Of a DNA stretch of 64,000 nt, positions 22,638 to 35,104 are shown in pieces (positions within the stretch are counted from its first letter, which is position 1; each line of letters begins with the position of its first letter). The notes under the pieces were generated by a model, which made no database searches, was not told the DNA's origin, and was given only the letters and a program-made list of their open reading frames with translations. Position numbers and translations under genes: made by a program. The stretch comes from Gelatoporia subvermispora B. Lineage: Eukaryota; Basidiomycota; Agaricomycetes; Polyporales; Gelatoporiaceae. The stretch covers positions 128,397-192,396 of the forward strand of contig KB445801.1 of the NCBI GenBank assembly GCA_000320605.2. The letters are read 5' to 3'.

Positions 22638-23301
22638 TTTCTCATAATATACTGGGACGTCCTTGAGATTGTTATCACCTGCACTTAGAGAGCAGAAGTC
22701 TCTCCGCTGTCGTCTATGCTACAAACCAGTCGACCAGGAGATGTTGATTGCGCTCGCGACGACGGGGATGAGGGCCGGTGCAGTGCTTGACGCTGAACAG
22801 GAGTGGTATCTTTGACTGAAGATGAGACAGTGCCAGATGACAACGGCTGCATCCGTTTGGGGTAGGGAGCGCTGACAGCCTATTAATGTATTCCCTGGTT
22901 TTGCCGTGGGCAAAATCGCGACCGCACCTACGGTGTACATGGTGTACAAGTATATAGCCTATTAGCCTCTATCGGACATGAAAGACCGGTTTGCGAGACC
23001 ATGTATTATGAGAGGTTACGAATGAACCCGCATGATCAACGAGACGCAAACGGGCCAGTATGCACGTGCTGGGAATCCCACGGCTGCACATTTCTCTGAT
23101 GCAAGAAAGCCAACACGATGGTTTCCTGGGGCAACGTAACGACTCAACAAGTCTAACATCACCGTGCATACGGAAGTAGCTAATACAGGTGCACAGGGGA
23201 CCGTAGCAGTTTCGCGAACCCCATGCATAATATCAGGTGAGTTTGACTTGGACTCATGACCCATGTGTTGCATGCAATTTCTGATGCGAGCTCTCAGTGC
23301 A
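22638..23301. other. Spacer between F3 and F4 with the F4 upstream block
   Basis: No gene is visible. Near 23,188 stands GGTGCACAGGGGACCGTAG, the F-box family upstream block, followed by GGTGAGT near 23,235 and a CAG just before the F4 start. This suggests a 5' UTR intron. Confidence 0.4.
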
Positions 23302-24582
23302 ATGGCATCACGTAGCCCTGCATCCAAGCTGCCCCCTGAGCTGATCAATATGATTGTGAGAAGCGGGGACTTTTGGACTCAGATGGCATGTGGGCTGGTC
23401 GCGAAGAAGTGGTACCCGCCATCTCGGGCCGACTTGTTCAAACATGCTCTGCTCTATGGCCCAAAGCTCATCTCCTACAAGAACCTACTAGACCGGTCCC
23501 CGCACTTGGGCCACTACGTCAGAGAAGTTGGAATAGTTGGAATAGAGTCCGCGTATCACGTTTCTTGTCTCCTCTCGATCGTCAAGCATATCAACAATGC
23601 AGAGCGGCTCGAGTTGATTTTCAATACGCAGCCACCCCTACGTGCAGCGGAATTCACAAACATCGGTCCAGTGAAGGAGCTACATCTCGAATGTGCATCT
23701 CTCATCGAAGGTGACGAGGAGAACCTGCTTGCCATTGCCGAATACCTAGAAACATTTCCCCGTGTCACAAACCTGTCTCTAGCGGGTATATATCAGCAAT
23801 CCCCAAATCCCGACTCTGATTGTGCGCGGCTGACAGACGCGCTCTCTAAAATGAACATCAGAAGTCTTCAAGTGGACAGCTACACCGCTGCTATCGGCGT
23901 TTCTTGCTTCAAGAACTATCCCCCTGCAAACCTAGAGAAAGTGGACATTCGATACTACTATAACAGCGACGACTTCAGTCACAGTCTACGCCTTATGAAG
24001 ACCGTCGGAGGCTACATCAAGGTCCTGCAACTTCAATTTCCGCTGAAGGAGGAGATCGACGGCATGGACCCAGGTAAGTGTTGAAATGCCTCTTATGTGC
24101 AATGCATTTCACGAGCACTTACTCTGGCCATAGACGAAGCTTTTGGAAACCTTACTCAACTGAAGTCGTTGGGGATGTACGCGTCGTATTTGTCTATGGA
24201 GTGCGCTGCCGAGCTCTTGTCGAGGCTGGTTGCCCCGGCCCTCGAATCGATACACATGGTGCTGGAGTACCATGCACAGCCCGACTACGCCGCTCAATTC
24301 CACAACGCCTGCGTCAGCATCTCAGACATATTCAACAACGTTGAGGCCTTCCCTCGACTTCAGAAGATCGCGATTGATGTAGCCGAGACGCCGCAAGATA
24401 TCATGATTGACCCGGAGGCAGTGGAAACGGAAGTCACGCAGTCTCTTTCAGGGCTGTCAGCCGGCTCGCGAAATTTCAAGCTGGAATGTGAGTATCTACA
24501 GACGTATAAGCACAGCTTCTACATCGATTGCTGACTCTTCTCAACTACGACAGTCAAATTTGGTGATGACGAGGACTACTAG
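23302..24582 (+). CDS. F4: intact F-box-like / LRR-like protein
   Basis: Exons 23,302-24,073, 24,134-24,487 and 24,554-24,582 join in phase to 384 aa. Residues about 5-50 form an F-box-like region (KLPPELINMIVRSGDF, then CGLVAKKWYPPSR). The rest is a series of leucine-rich units of the kind seen in expanded Agaricomycete F-box families, ending in EFKFGDDEDY. By family analogy the F-box would bind Skp1 in an SCF ubiquitin ligase and the repeats would bind a target; no substrate can be inferred. It is the only intact member of the local array (F1, F2, F3 and F5 are all broken). The start ATG was chosen because it follows a CAG acceptor and matches F3; an upstream in-frame ATG lies in the presumed 5' intron region. 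Confidence 0.75.
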
Positions 24583-25186
24583 GGTTGTGCATGTTTGAGA
24601 TCCTGGACCAAGACCGTACAGCAAACCTGATAGCAGCATGTAAATTACTGTTATGTCCTGCATCATCCTTTCCTATGAAACGCCAAATCGCTTATTTAAT
24701 TCCAAAAACAGTCTGCTGGAGAGAGTTTCTAGCACTGATATCCTGTCCAGTAGACACTGGCAGCCGTATACTGCTCAAGAGAGAGGATAATTCTTGATAT
24801 ATGTGTCCAAGACTATCTTTAAGCCTTCTCTGCACATGCCTCATACTCATGCACATACATACGGCTGTACCATGAGCACGACTTCTGGGTGTAGGCCAAT
24901 GCCTACATCCGTATGACGCGACTTTATCCTGATGTCGATCACAAAACGACCTCGTCGAATTTGCGACTGCCCCAAACGTAGCAGCAGGCGCCCATCATCT
25001 GGATGTTTTGTTGACGTCGGTGGAACATTGTCTATCGCATATTGTGACATGAATTACATAGACCTAAAGTTTTACCTACACTACACAATTGTTCGACCAT
25101 AAGGTGTTTCATCGCTCCCGAAGCAATACGCACGTGTGGACAAGTCTCTTGGACGTGACGTATCTAACTCCTATTATTCATTTAGT
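24583..25186. other. Spacer between F4 and F5
   Basis: About 600 bp with no recognisable gene. The first half of an F-box gene, expected upstream of F5, is absent. Confidence 0.45.
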
Positions 25187-25632
25187 AACGCTCGCCACAA
25201 ACGAGACTTTTGGAACGCTCACCCAGTTGAGGTCACTGGGACTCCGCGCAATCCATGCGTACGTCTATTATGCCGCGGAGCTCTTCTCTGAGCTCGTCGC
25301 TCCGGCCCTTGAGATGTTACACATGGAGCTGGAATACGACGCAAATGTCGACTACGCCACTCAGCTCTTCGACGCTTGCGTCAGGATTTCGGAGAAGCTG
25401 GACGACATCGACGCCTTTCCTCGACTTAGAGCTATCACGATCCTTGTATCAGGGACAACGGAGGATGAGAACCAGTGGGCGATGATGGAAGTGGTAGTCA
25501 TGAGAATCTTTGCTGATCTCTCGGACCGGGGAAATCTCAAGCTGGAATGTGAGTAACGTGTCTAGACATAACTGCTACAGGAATTACTGACCACTTTTGA
25601 CTACGATAGTCAAGTGTACGAGCTGGGAGTAG
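25187..25632 (+). pseudogene. F5: C-terminal half of an F-box/LRR-like gene
   Basis: The frame corresponds to exons 2 and 3 of F4: NETFGTLTQLRSLGL, then YYAAELFSELVAPALEML, then IDAFPRLRAITI. The family donor follows after LKLE, and a last exon encodes FKCTSWE and stops at 25,632. The acceptor TTTAG just before 25,187 is kept. The first exon, with the F-box, is missing, so the gene is truncated although the remaining frame is open. Confidence 0.65.
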
Positions 25633-28621
25633 GCATGCGGGTTGTCGGAACGTTGGGCCATTATCGTGCGGCAAACATAGTGTCGGTATGTAGATCATTG
25701 CTGGCCGTCGCGCTGTGGAAGATCAAGGAGACTTGAACTGCATTCCCTCTGTGGTGCCGATAGCCAAAGCTGAAAGAGTGAGCAAAGCGCATAATTTTCA
25801 CTAGGGCCGCACAAGTTTAGCGAGCCGCAGCCGATTTGACGGGGTAGCACTCCGGATTTCATCTGTCCTTCTGTACCGGAGCAGACATCACAGGTATCAT
25901 GCTATATGCGCAGCGAATTTGTCGAGGCACTCAGACCGGATCCCAAGCGAGGCGAGCTGCGATCTGCAAGAACGCATGAATATCCGTGATATCCGGCTTT
26001 AGTGAATACCGGCGGGTATAGCGCAGAGCGCTGGCGAGTGCAGTACGGCTATTTTCGTATCAATGGACGGGTCTCTTGGTAAGATTGTGAACAGGCGAAG
26101 TTCGGGGGACGAGAGAGAGAGCATGCCATGCGGCGGCCATCAAGGCTACTTTCCCCTGGCTAAGGATCGACCAATGGGCAAGTGTGCCTGCAGGCCCGCT
26201 CGAAGCCCCGCCCGTATGCGACTTTCGAAATTCGCCCATCGGTATGACAGCTGATGAGGAAACGATAGACCGCTTTGCACTTCCTTTTATTTATCTCAAC
26301 AAACAATGGCGGATCACACCTGCCGTCCGCTCCGCTGCTGCGGCCTGCGATCACATTCGCGAGCTACCCCAGCAACCAGACTCTCTCCGAGTGAAACCCA
26401 GAATACTTTGCGCGAGATGCAAAGCGGTCTATCGTTTCTTCACCAGCTGGAAAACGGGCTGCGAATAAATATCGTAGACGTGTCACAGAAATATGCGCGC
26501 TGTGCGCCGGTACACACGGACGTCAAGGAGCGTGTGGTTGGATCAAGGAATCATTATGCACCTCAGCGCAGCGCAAGATGCGCAGTGGGGAGGTACATAA
26601 TGATTCGGATGCTGGACCGCTGGTGGTGATGGAGGTGACGAATTCGGATGCTGGACCGCTGATGGTGATGGGGGTGTCGGTGTACACTGATGGTATCGCC
26701 GCAAGTCGCGTAAGGTTTGACATAACCTTAGAGTGCCTACGGACCATGCGAACATTCGGCACTGAGGTCGGATTTGACTGAGCACATAAACGAAATTGAC
26801 TGTGTGGCGGACGGTCGTCCGATAGAGATTGCCGTGGTGTTAAATCAAGGAACAGACAGCGGGATCGCAGCACCAGATGACGAGACATTGATTTGCCTAA
26901 AAAGATCCATCTTCCGGCGAAGTTGAGGCAAAATGTCGCAGAAATCTACTGGAGCGCGAGAACACGAGGGCACGCAGCGGGAAAGATGCACTAAGATCGG
27001 ATATCAGGTTAACCGGACAGCCCAGTGTAAAAAGAGATGCAATAAGACAGTTGTTCATGCCCGTGGGGCCGACCGTCCGAAGAAAGCGTAAACATAGTTC
27101 GCAGTCGCGGTCTGACGTCCGCAGTGCTGACTGCGCCGAGTGTTCTGTCGGACCCGCGGCACGTGGCCTTGCATAGCGTTCCGCTGTCGAGAAATAAAGC
27201 ACAGTCGGAGGGCGATCGTTTGCGCAGACTGCGCAGGCGTCGAGGGATCACACGACGGGACCGCAGGGGATAGCCTCGCGCACGTTGCGGGGTGGTCGTA
27301 ATGAATCGTCGTCGTCGCGAGCGCGTGCACAGGGTCGCCACCGACGCGCAGCATCGGTCTCGACGCGGTGCCGCCGCCACCATCCGCCCGGCGTCCACCA
27401 GCGGGGTGCGCGCGCTGTCGCCATCGCCGTCGTCGTCGCCGGCGACGAGGTGCGCGGTATCAACGCGATGGCTTTGGAGGCGGGTCGGGCTCGGGGTTCG
27501 GCCCCTGTTTGGTGTCGGCGCGTCGGACGAGGAGGTGCTATCTGCAGCTGGCCGTCAGCACGCACGGTCAGCGGGGAGGCGGGCCGAGGCCGGGGGAGGC
27601 CGGGGGACGCGCGAGATGACGCAGGGGTGGAAGGGAGGCTTGGCGGAGTGGCGGACGCCGTTGTCCTGCGGGACCAGCCTCACTTTCCAGAGCTCGCCGG
27701 GGTCCGACCTGCAACCGCGATTTCTGATTCCGTGCAACTGATTCCTCCCGCCAGGATTGTCATCTCGTCGTAAAGTTCTTCTGAGATAATGAGCTGATGC
27801 AGCTGCTTTAACGCGAGAACTCAGGCTCTATGCAGCCCTCAGAGAGAGGACAAATGGGCCATGCACTTCATCTGAACCACGAGAGAGTTACTTGGCAAAT
27901 ACTATTGTCGCTATTTTGCCTGATTGCCGGTATTTTGGCCTCTCTCCAGGCTCGAAATCCGAAGTCAACTATGTTCACGTGAACACCCTGCCCGGGAAGA
28001 GTACTTACGAAGGGAAGGTCGTCATCGCCGTAGTGACATGACAGACGAAGAACTGGCACTGACGTCACCCTACCTTCGCCCTTCTCTTTATGGATACTCT
28101 ATTACCTAGAAGGGAAGGTTCTTCATTCCAACTCCGACGAGCTTCTCCCGAAGCATGGTTTATATACCTGCAATACAGACGACTTGGAACATTCTGCGTT
28201 TGATACCACTCTACCTAGCTACGTGCGCAATGTGCTCCCCCTGCAAAGTCCCCTTATGTTTCTGTACTATTCGTGGACAGCGACAAAGCACAAGATATAC
28301 CGGGCGTTATTCAAGCGGCTAACTCTAGGCGTGGGAAAGGACCCGAGCCGACTCCCAAATCTTTCCTGAGCCGGGTGGGCCAGGGTGAGTTGGGCGCTGA
28401 GACGCGAGTGGGATGCGATCTCTGACCGGCAGCGGCCAGAGACTGTCTGTGTTAGCCCACGACCCTGCCAGCACGATCAGCCTCTTCCTGCGACGCCTGC
28501 CTCTCCTGCCAGCCCCTTGGACAGCCCAGTTTCGTCCGCAGACACAGATACCCGGACGCGCCCTGTTCCCCGCAGCCGTCCAACCGCGCTTGTTCCAGAT
28601 TCATAACCAACCGTTTCATCG
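25633..28621. other. Long spacer with duplicated and GC-rich sequence
   Basis: The first part (about 25,800-27,200) holds the second copy of the duplicated spacer described at 15,840. From about 27,240 to 27,740 the sequence is very GC- and CGNCGN-rich and so is open in several frames on both strands, none with a recognisable domain. From 28,100 to 28,620 it becomes pyrimidine-rich, as expected of the promoter and leader of the next gene. I assign no gene here. Confidence 0.45.
26602..26676 (+). repeat. Two direct repeats of about 35 bp
   Basis: ATTCGGATGCTGGACCGCTG followed by (G/A)TGGTGATGG occurs at 26,603 and again at 26,642, a period of 39 bp, with two or three mismatches. No function is apparent. 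Confidence 0.8.
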
Positions 28622-31600
28622 ATGTTCTCCTCACTATCCTCCTTCCTTCCCGCTGCGCTGCATTCCCCAGGCGATAAATCCGCATTCCCTGGCACACCAT
28701 CTGCGCGGCCTACACTCCCGCACCAGGAGACGACCCCGAATCTTCACGAACAGCAAGAACAGCAACTTATTAACGAGACACAGAATACGATGCCTGCCGA
28801 CGAGCAAGCACAGAGAAAGAAGAAAGAGCGTACGCACGAGGTACGTCGCCATCGTCCCCCTTCACTCTGTCCCCCTACCCCATCTTGTGCACGAGCAATA
28901 TCGACCTCCTTGCATTCATGCCGCTCCTTGGTGGCTGTGTACCCGTTTTATGCTACCAGGATCTTAACGGCACAAGCGAGCGGGTTGCCTCCTCACTGAG
29001 CGTGCCGCCTCATACCTGCCTCACGAGCATAGGCGTCCGTCTGGCTTTGTTGCCAATTGCCGTCGCAATCACCGCATCGTTAGCTTCTTGCAGGCAACAC
29101 TGTCGGTGGCGGACGTGCTCGTACGTTGCCCATCTCTGGGCATGCTCCTGGCTACGTCTACTGATGCGTACTTTTCTGCTGTAACGTCGGCAAGGTGACC
29201 CTCGACGTTCAACGGGAGGCGTAGTTGGTATTGTTCAGGGCGATGGAACCACATCGTGCTCCACGCGACGACATGCTTCCATTTGACCTGCCATTTTCCT
29301 CTGCGCCTATAGAGAATACTCCCGAGTCAAGCTCCTTACGCCCGTAGGGATTCGTGCATGCACGTGTGTCCCCATCCTTCGTTCGATGGGGGCGCGGCGG
29401 ATCGCTCTCAGACTGTTCCGCCGTTCTGCACGTCGCGAGATGACTGGCTGCTATCTCCTTCGCTCTGTTGATTTCGCACCGCCGAGCATCATGCATCAAT
29501 ACCACGTACCCGAATGTTTGCGTGTTTCACCGTCGTTTGCCTTCGGGCATGCTCACGACCTTCGGCGTGCGCGACTCGTGCGGCCGCCCGCATAAATCCA
29601 CTCTCAGCGACCACCCCGTGATGCTATCGGATATTGCTCCTCTTGCGCGCGTCATCATGGCACTTGACAATGCCCTGATCTCGCGTGCAACATATCAGCG
29701 CCGGGGCTACTCAACACCTGTGGAGAAGGTGCGCGCCCAGAATTGGCTTGGATTCGCAGGACTGTGTGCTATTCCGGCAGAGATCGGAATAGCTCGCTGT
29801 CCTTTCCCAAGCGCCGTCATGAGATGAGCCCAGCGTAGTGGCCGGAGGTTCGGAGGTTCGATGGGCCCCTTGCGCGTTCCCATCTGTGCACCCTTTGTAC
29901 CGCTTCAGGCTCATGGGCGATACGTCTTGGGGACGCCGCGCGTCTGGAGAACACAGCATGACGTGTTGCTTGGGCTGTGGAAGCCCCGGGCGTCATGGGA
30001 CGGCGCGTGGTCTCGGGAGCGGCATGTTGTGTAGCTCAGACTGCCGCCGGTTGCGTTCCAAGCAGAGGTGTCCCAGATGACACGTATCGGTAGCTCATAG
30101 GGCAGGGGTTGCGGCTCTGCGGCGTGAGCATGCTGAGAGTTCAGCAATGATTGTGGAATCCACATGCTTATTCGTCGGAGCGCCCCTGCCCTTCCGCGAG
30201 GAGCTGCCCTCGAGCGCTCTAGTCCGCGGCGCGCTTGACAGAAAGTGCTCGCCTGGTTTCTATGCGTTGCGCCAAGCGCATGGCGCATTTCACGTGCCAC
30301 GCCTCACTGAGTAAGGCACGCTACGATTTCTCTCATGCATGCCGACCATCCTCTGCTGAGTCAAGTTCTAGACGATACTGTTCGTGCACCGCCACCGCCG
30401 ATCCCCCTTCGCTCGCTAAAGACGAATCTCGCTGACGTCGTATCACAGTCATTCATCGTCGTGCGCCCGCCTCCGGCAAAGACGAATCACCCGCTGAATC
30501 TACAGGTGCAACTGGTCCCGCCAAGCAATGCACGGCCTTCGTCAAGCCGGCGGTCGATTGACTCGACATCGTCCCCTGATCCATTGGGCCCGTCAGACAC
30601 AGCGCTATCGCGTTCATCGTCCCGGCGCTCAGATACTTCCCTATACTCCGCATACTCGACATACTCCGGCGCATCTGCAGTCTCGGTTGGATCGACAACA
30701 AGCACGGCTAGCACGGCCAGCGGATCGACAACGCACACTCGCCGGATGATCATTCCCCTCTACAACCTCCAAGCTCACAACGTCATGACGAACGTGCTCG
30801 TTGACGCGGGCACAGACGCCAAGGTCGCGAAGTACGTCAAGCGCGGGCTCGAAGTCATTGGGCTCGCGGTGCTCGAACCGATCGAGCTTTGGGGTGTCCC
30901 GTACGCAGAAGTGGAGGCGCGCCCCGCGAGTGACGACTTCTCACCTGCGCACATGCAGTCGCCGGGTTCGTCCGCACAATCACTGATGTCGGACACCATG
31001 CCCGAGCCTGCCGCGACGCCCGAACGTGGACAGCGCAAGTTCCTCGGGCGGCTGTTCAAGCGGAAGGATGCCTCGGCTACGCCTACTTCTGCGTCCCCGA
31101 CCACGAGCCGCACGCCGCATGCACCACCGACTCCAATCCCGGTCCCCATGCCGATACCCGAGCTAGTCGTCCCCGAGCCAGCGCCCGCAGGTCAGACGCA
31201 AGTGGCCCAGCAACCAGTGCTGGGGATCCAGGCGACGCTGCGTGCGGAGCGATTCCCGCCAAAGGGCCGCGCGACGCAGTACGTGTGGGTCGTGCGGCGC
31301 TGGCTGAAGGGCGAGGGGGAAAGCGGATCCGTCGCAGGCAAGGGCAGCGGACTTGGGCGTGCGGGGCGTGGAATGCGGGAAGGTGTGCGCGAGGTTGTTG
31401 GTGGACGGAAGGGGGGGCTGGAGAGCATGGTGGAGGTGCGTTTTGAGTGGGTACGTGGGCGCAGTTCGCGCAAGAAGCCGGGGCGGGAGAGGGCGCGCGG
31501 GAGCAGGAGCAGGGCGCGGGGGGACAGTCGCGAAAGAGAGCGGTCGGTCTCGCCGAGCGTGCCGAGCGTGACGACGAATACCGCGGAAGATGGGGAGGAG

Positions 31601-32323
31601 GAGGACGAGCGGGCAGCCAGGCGGGCCAGCTCCAGCACGGGTACCGGACGGGGAAGGTCTGAGTACGACGATGAAGGCGCGGACAGTGATCCCGAGGACT
31701 CGGAGACGCCGTGGACATGTACGCTCGTTGTGCGCAGGCTTGCACCCCAAGGACGACCGCACTCGAGCATCGGCTTCCCCGGCCAACCTGCCCTCTCCCC
31801 CGTACCCGCTCACGCAAAATCCACCTCCACACATGCCCGCCCCTCCTCCTCCCATGCGCCGCTCTCCCCCTCGCCCCCCTCCGCCTCGACATCTTCCTCG
31901 CCACAGACACTCCGCATCAAGGTCGCGGCTGTCGTTCCGACACCACATCACCCGAAAGTTGTCTCCCTTCTCAAGGTGCCCTTCCCGCTCCCCGACGTCG
32001 AGATCCCACGCGTCCGCGCTCGGCGCCGCATCATCACGCCCATGGGCGTGGCGCGCCCCGCTGCTGACGACGAAGTTCCGCCCCCGCCTCCGCTGGAGTC
32101 TGCCTCGAGTGAAAACGGAAAGACGAACAGCGCCAGCCGCATCTGGGGCGCACTGTCCGGCGGCTCAGAGGGGCTGCCGCCTGGCCAGAGCGACCTGGTC
32201 TTGACGGCGGAAGAGATCAAGGACGTCGTTAGCGCGACCGGTTTATGGCTCGTTGTGCGCGAAGGGTTCGGGGGCGTCGGCCGCGAACGGAGGAGGGGAG
32301 ATGGGTGGAAGCTGCGCGGTTAG
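28622..32323 (+). CDS. Conserved Agaricomycete protein of unknown function
   Basis: Proposed exons are 28,622-28,840 and 30,449-32,323, which join in phase to 697 aa. Exon 2 opens with SFIVVRPPPAKTNHPLNLQV, a block I believe is conserved in mushroom-forming fungi, and later has a compact segment RRMIIPLYNLQAHNVMTNVL followed by a small alpha/beta-like region. The rest is low-complexity: Ser/Pro/Thr-rich, with a basic Arg/Ser/Gly stretch (about 31,450-31,560 in DNA) and acidic runs. There is no signal peptide, but a short hydrophobic N-terminus (MFSSLSSFLPAAL). The long open frames on the opposite strand are shadows of the GC-rich codon use. The 1.6-kb intron is unusual; a start inside exon 2 (ATG at 30,335) is the alternative. 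No function can be assigned. Confidence 0.65.
28841..30448 (+). other. Putative 1.6-kb intron of the preceding gene
   Basis: It begins GTACGT directly after the RKKKERTHE codons and ends TATCACAG before SFIVVRPPP. I found no transposon ends, no domain and no RNA gene inside. The neighbouring introns in the window are mostly 50-70 bp, so this one is about 25 times longer, or it hides a promoter for a shorter transcript. Confidence 0.4.
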
Positions 32324-34261
32324 TGGGTGAGACGTGCGCGATGAGCGTGTGCTTGATATATGGCCAGGCACGCCATGATGGCCTTGGCGAGATTTGGGTT
32401 TGGTTGGGAGGGAGGAGTGTGTGGTGCTTCGGCTGCGTGGGTGGCGAAGCTGTTCTACCCTCGGGTTGGGAGGGGAGTAGTCTGGGTACTGGATTTCGGG
32501 CGTAATCGGTATTTGTGTGCGTTTTTTATGCTATGGAACGTGGAACGGATGTGCTCTGGAATGGGAGGGAGGGTTCACGGAAAGGAGACGATCCAGGGTC
32601 TGATAGGTACGGGATGGCCTATCCAACGCCGTGATCACGAGGTTGATATGCTCATGGTCTCGAGCCTCTGGAACGACGTGTGTCATTTGTCGGAGGTTGT
32701 CTCCTCGGAATAGCGCATCGCCAAGTGCTAAGATAGCTACTGGCATATACGAGAGATAACGTGAAGACCAGGTGTGCCTGCAAGGGTGTTGTGTCATGAC
32801 TTAGGACGTCTGAACCTACCTGTCGCGCGAGATCATGCCAAGGTCAGCTTCATTGCAAGATGTGTCGGGGTTGCCGGGTTCCAGGCTCCAGGCTCCAGGC
32901 TCAAAACGACTGTCGGATTTGTAATCCACGCCATTCCATACGACGTTGTCAAATCCAGCGACAGACAATTCGTGGCAGCTGACGTCGCAGTAACATGGTG
33001 TGTGATCTCTCCCTATATGGAAGGAGTCGCGCCTATTCGGGAAATAAACAAGGTCGAAAGTGCGCTTCCAGATCGGGAGAGGAGTCGATCGATCGCGTCA
33101 TTGACTGTGACAGTGTCATTTGAACCTTTTGAGGCGTCTTGTATAGTCTTCTTTCTCCTCGTTTATGGCCCTGAATATGAACTGTGCCCTATGATAGACA
33201 ATACATACAGATAACTTTCGGAAAGGTATCGACTTCGGTCTGCATGGATGCGATAGCCACCTGTTGTATTTGAGCGTCCGTGGGTGCGCGATTTGTCTCT
33301 GTATCTCTCATCTCTCTTCTGCTTTGCAACATGAGCTCGTTGGACCCATCTGCTAGTGAGTTTCCTGTACCGTTGCAAATGGCAACCCACAGAACCAGGG
33401 ACGTAGTAAGGCTCAAGCTCCTGTATTGATGAACCGGTACTGAATTTTTCGTATGGATAGATGCTCTCAGATGATTAAGTCTGGTCCAAAAAATTAAGAT
33501 GCACCTCTGTTTGACGTAGTACGGTAAGGCCGGTGAAGGTCGAGATCAACAAGCGAGTCGTACCGAGTCACCGACCTTTATCATAGAGTAGAACAGGTAG
33601 GCCATTGGGTCAAGTACGAATATCTGACATGTTTTTGCCGTGGCGTCAACCACAAAAGCAAGTGGTCACGTCAGCTGCAGCTGCCTGCTATTCCGACAAA
33701 GATTGGGATTTACATCATACTCTATAGGAACGCGCACAGAACATACCCGCATGAGGCACGTCTTCCATCAGCTCTCGAAAACTTCCTGCGGATGACAGTG
33801 GACGAGCTTCGGCAAGTGACCAAAGTCAACGCGTCATTTGCCTGATTTCCCATGCTTACAGTGTATCTGATCATATATTGTCGAATTTACTTGATGCATT
33901 TTGGATATACACTTCGGCGCAACATTCAGCAAAGTGAAAGGTGGTCCCTAACAGATGCGGCTGTGCTGACAGATTTCGCACGCACCTTGTATTTTTTACA
34001 GGGTTTGCAACGCAGTTTGGCATGCCGTGCTGTGCTGTCAATAAAGGCGTTGAACGGTACGTAGTTGCTGCCGTTGCGCTAATGGAATATGAGAACAGTT
34101 CATGGACATACGATTCTTTGGAATAAGCTTCTTGTGATTATGGACACGATTATGAACACAGAAAAATTTACAACATTGAAGACCACGACGTTCACATTCG
34201 AAGTGCACTGAACAGATCATGGTACCACATTCAAGCAAAATCCAGCCCATTCGATTTGCTC
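32324..34261. other. Spacer between the unknown protein gene and P3
   Basis: About 1.9 kb. Open frames at 32,774-33,214 plus (146 codons) and 33,852-34,064 plus (70 codons) have no recognisable motif. A small triplicate of CCAGGCT stands near 32,880. No gene is called. Confidence 0.4.
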
Positions 34262-35104
34262 TCAAGCTCCGACATTGTACCGGCTCGGCAACGTATCAGG
34301 CTGGTGAACCCATTGCTGCGGACGATAATAAGCGATCCCTAAATGTGTGGTATCAGTATCATGTTCTCGACCAGGCTGAGACTCGACTCACAATGCTTCA
34401 TGCATGCGCGGAGATATTGTAGCTGTGCATTCGATATTGCGCGGTACTGATTTATCCGAATTAATCCCGTCGCGATCTCGTACGGTACACCCTCTCCGGT
34501 ATCCCCTACCCAGATATAACCGGATTTGAGAGGGCCCAAGGTGGTATTGGGCACCCAGGTGTGTTGGATGATTATAGGAGGACGCGGCAAAGCGGCCTCA
34601 ATTATCCATCCCATTGGCCCATTCCACTTCATATACTGATCGGGCGGGACAAGAACGTCGTTTACCGGCATATTGCTGCCATCTACATAACAGACAGGAT
34701 GCCACCAGCTATGTGCAACCTAATAAATCTCAGAGCCAGGTTATGGGAGGCAGAGGAGAGTCACACACCTTGCGCCGGAACTGTGGCGTTCCGTCCTCGT
34801 TCAAGACGTACGATCCGTCTGGATTTTTTGTGAATTCTCCACCGGTCGTTATGGGAACAATCCAGACGCAGGCTCTAGATTGCTTGTCCTGAAAGTCGTC
34901 AAACACAAGACAGGGCCGATCTCTGCGTGCGAAAGGTCGTCGGTTAGCCTTAAGCGACGATGTCTCCGCGAAATGTGAACGTGTCGGAGAGAACATAATG
35001 AATTCTCCAGGTCTGGGAGGTATCGGTATTGCAGCAGCAGGTTGCGACTGAGGTATGTTCCCGAATAGTATCGAGTCCGAGGCCATATTGTACGAGGAAG
35101 GCAA
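34262..35104 (-). CDS. P3: module partner protein, function unknown
   Basis: Exons 35,104-34,769, 34,635-34,392 and 34,338-34,262 join to 218 aa (or 212 from the ATG at 35,086) with phases 0 and 1, the same as P1 and P2. Family blocks are PPRPGEFIMFSPTR, RPCLVFDDFQD, CVWIVPITTGGE, and SGYIWVGDTGEGV. The segment between the third and fourth blocks is the most diverged. Short and long paralogues share no targeting signal, so the protein is probably cytosolic or nuclear. It diverges from K3, and both genes of this module look intact, making this the best module copy for study. I do not recognise the family; the PemK-like resemblance noted for P1 applies here too and is weak. Confidence 0.7.

Noticed and set aside
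27285..27773. Overlapping GC-rich open frames of up to 162 codons on both strands
   Set aside because: Open in several frames at once because of CGNCGN composition; no domain, no start context and no paralogue.
29836..29870. GGTTCGATGGG, a possible tRNA B-box-like word
   Set aside because: No matching A box, acceptor stem or anticodon arm could be built around it.
31083..31951. Long minus-strand frames (275 and 262 codons) inside the 28.6-32.3 kb gene
   Set aside because: They mirror the GC-rich codon use of the plus-strand gene, are Arg/Pro/Ser-rich and lack motifs.
32774..33214. 146-codon open frame
   Set aside because: No recognisable motif, no splice pattern and no paralogue in the window; too weak to call a gene.
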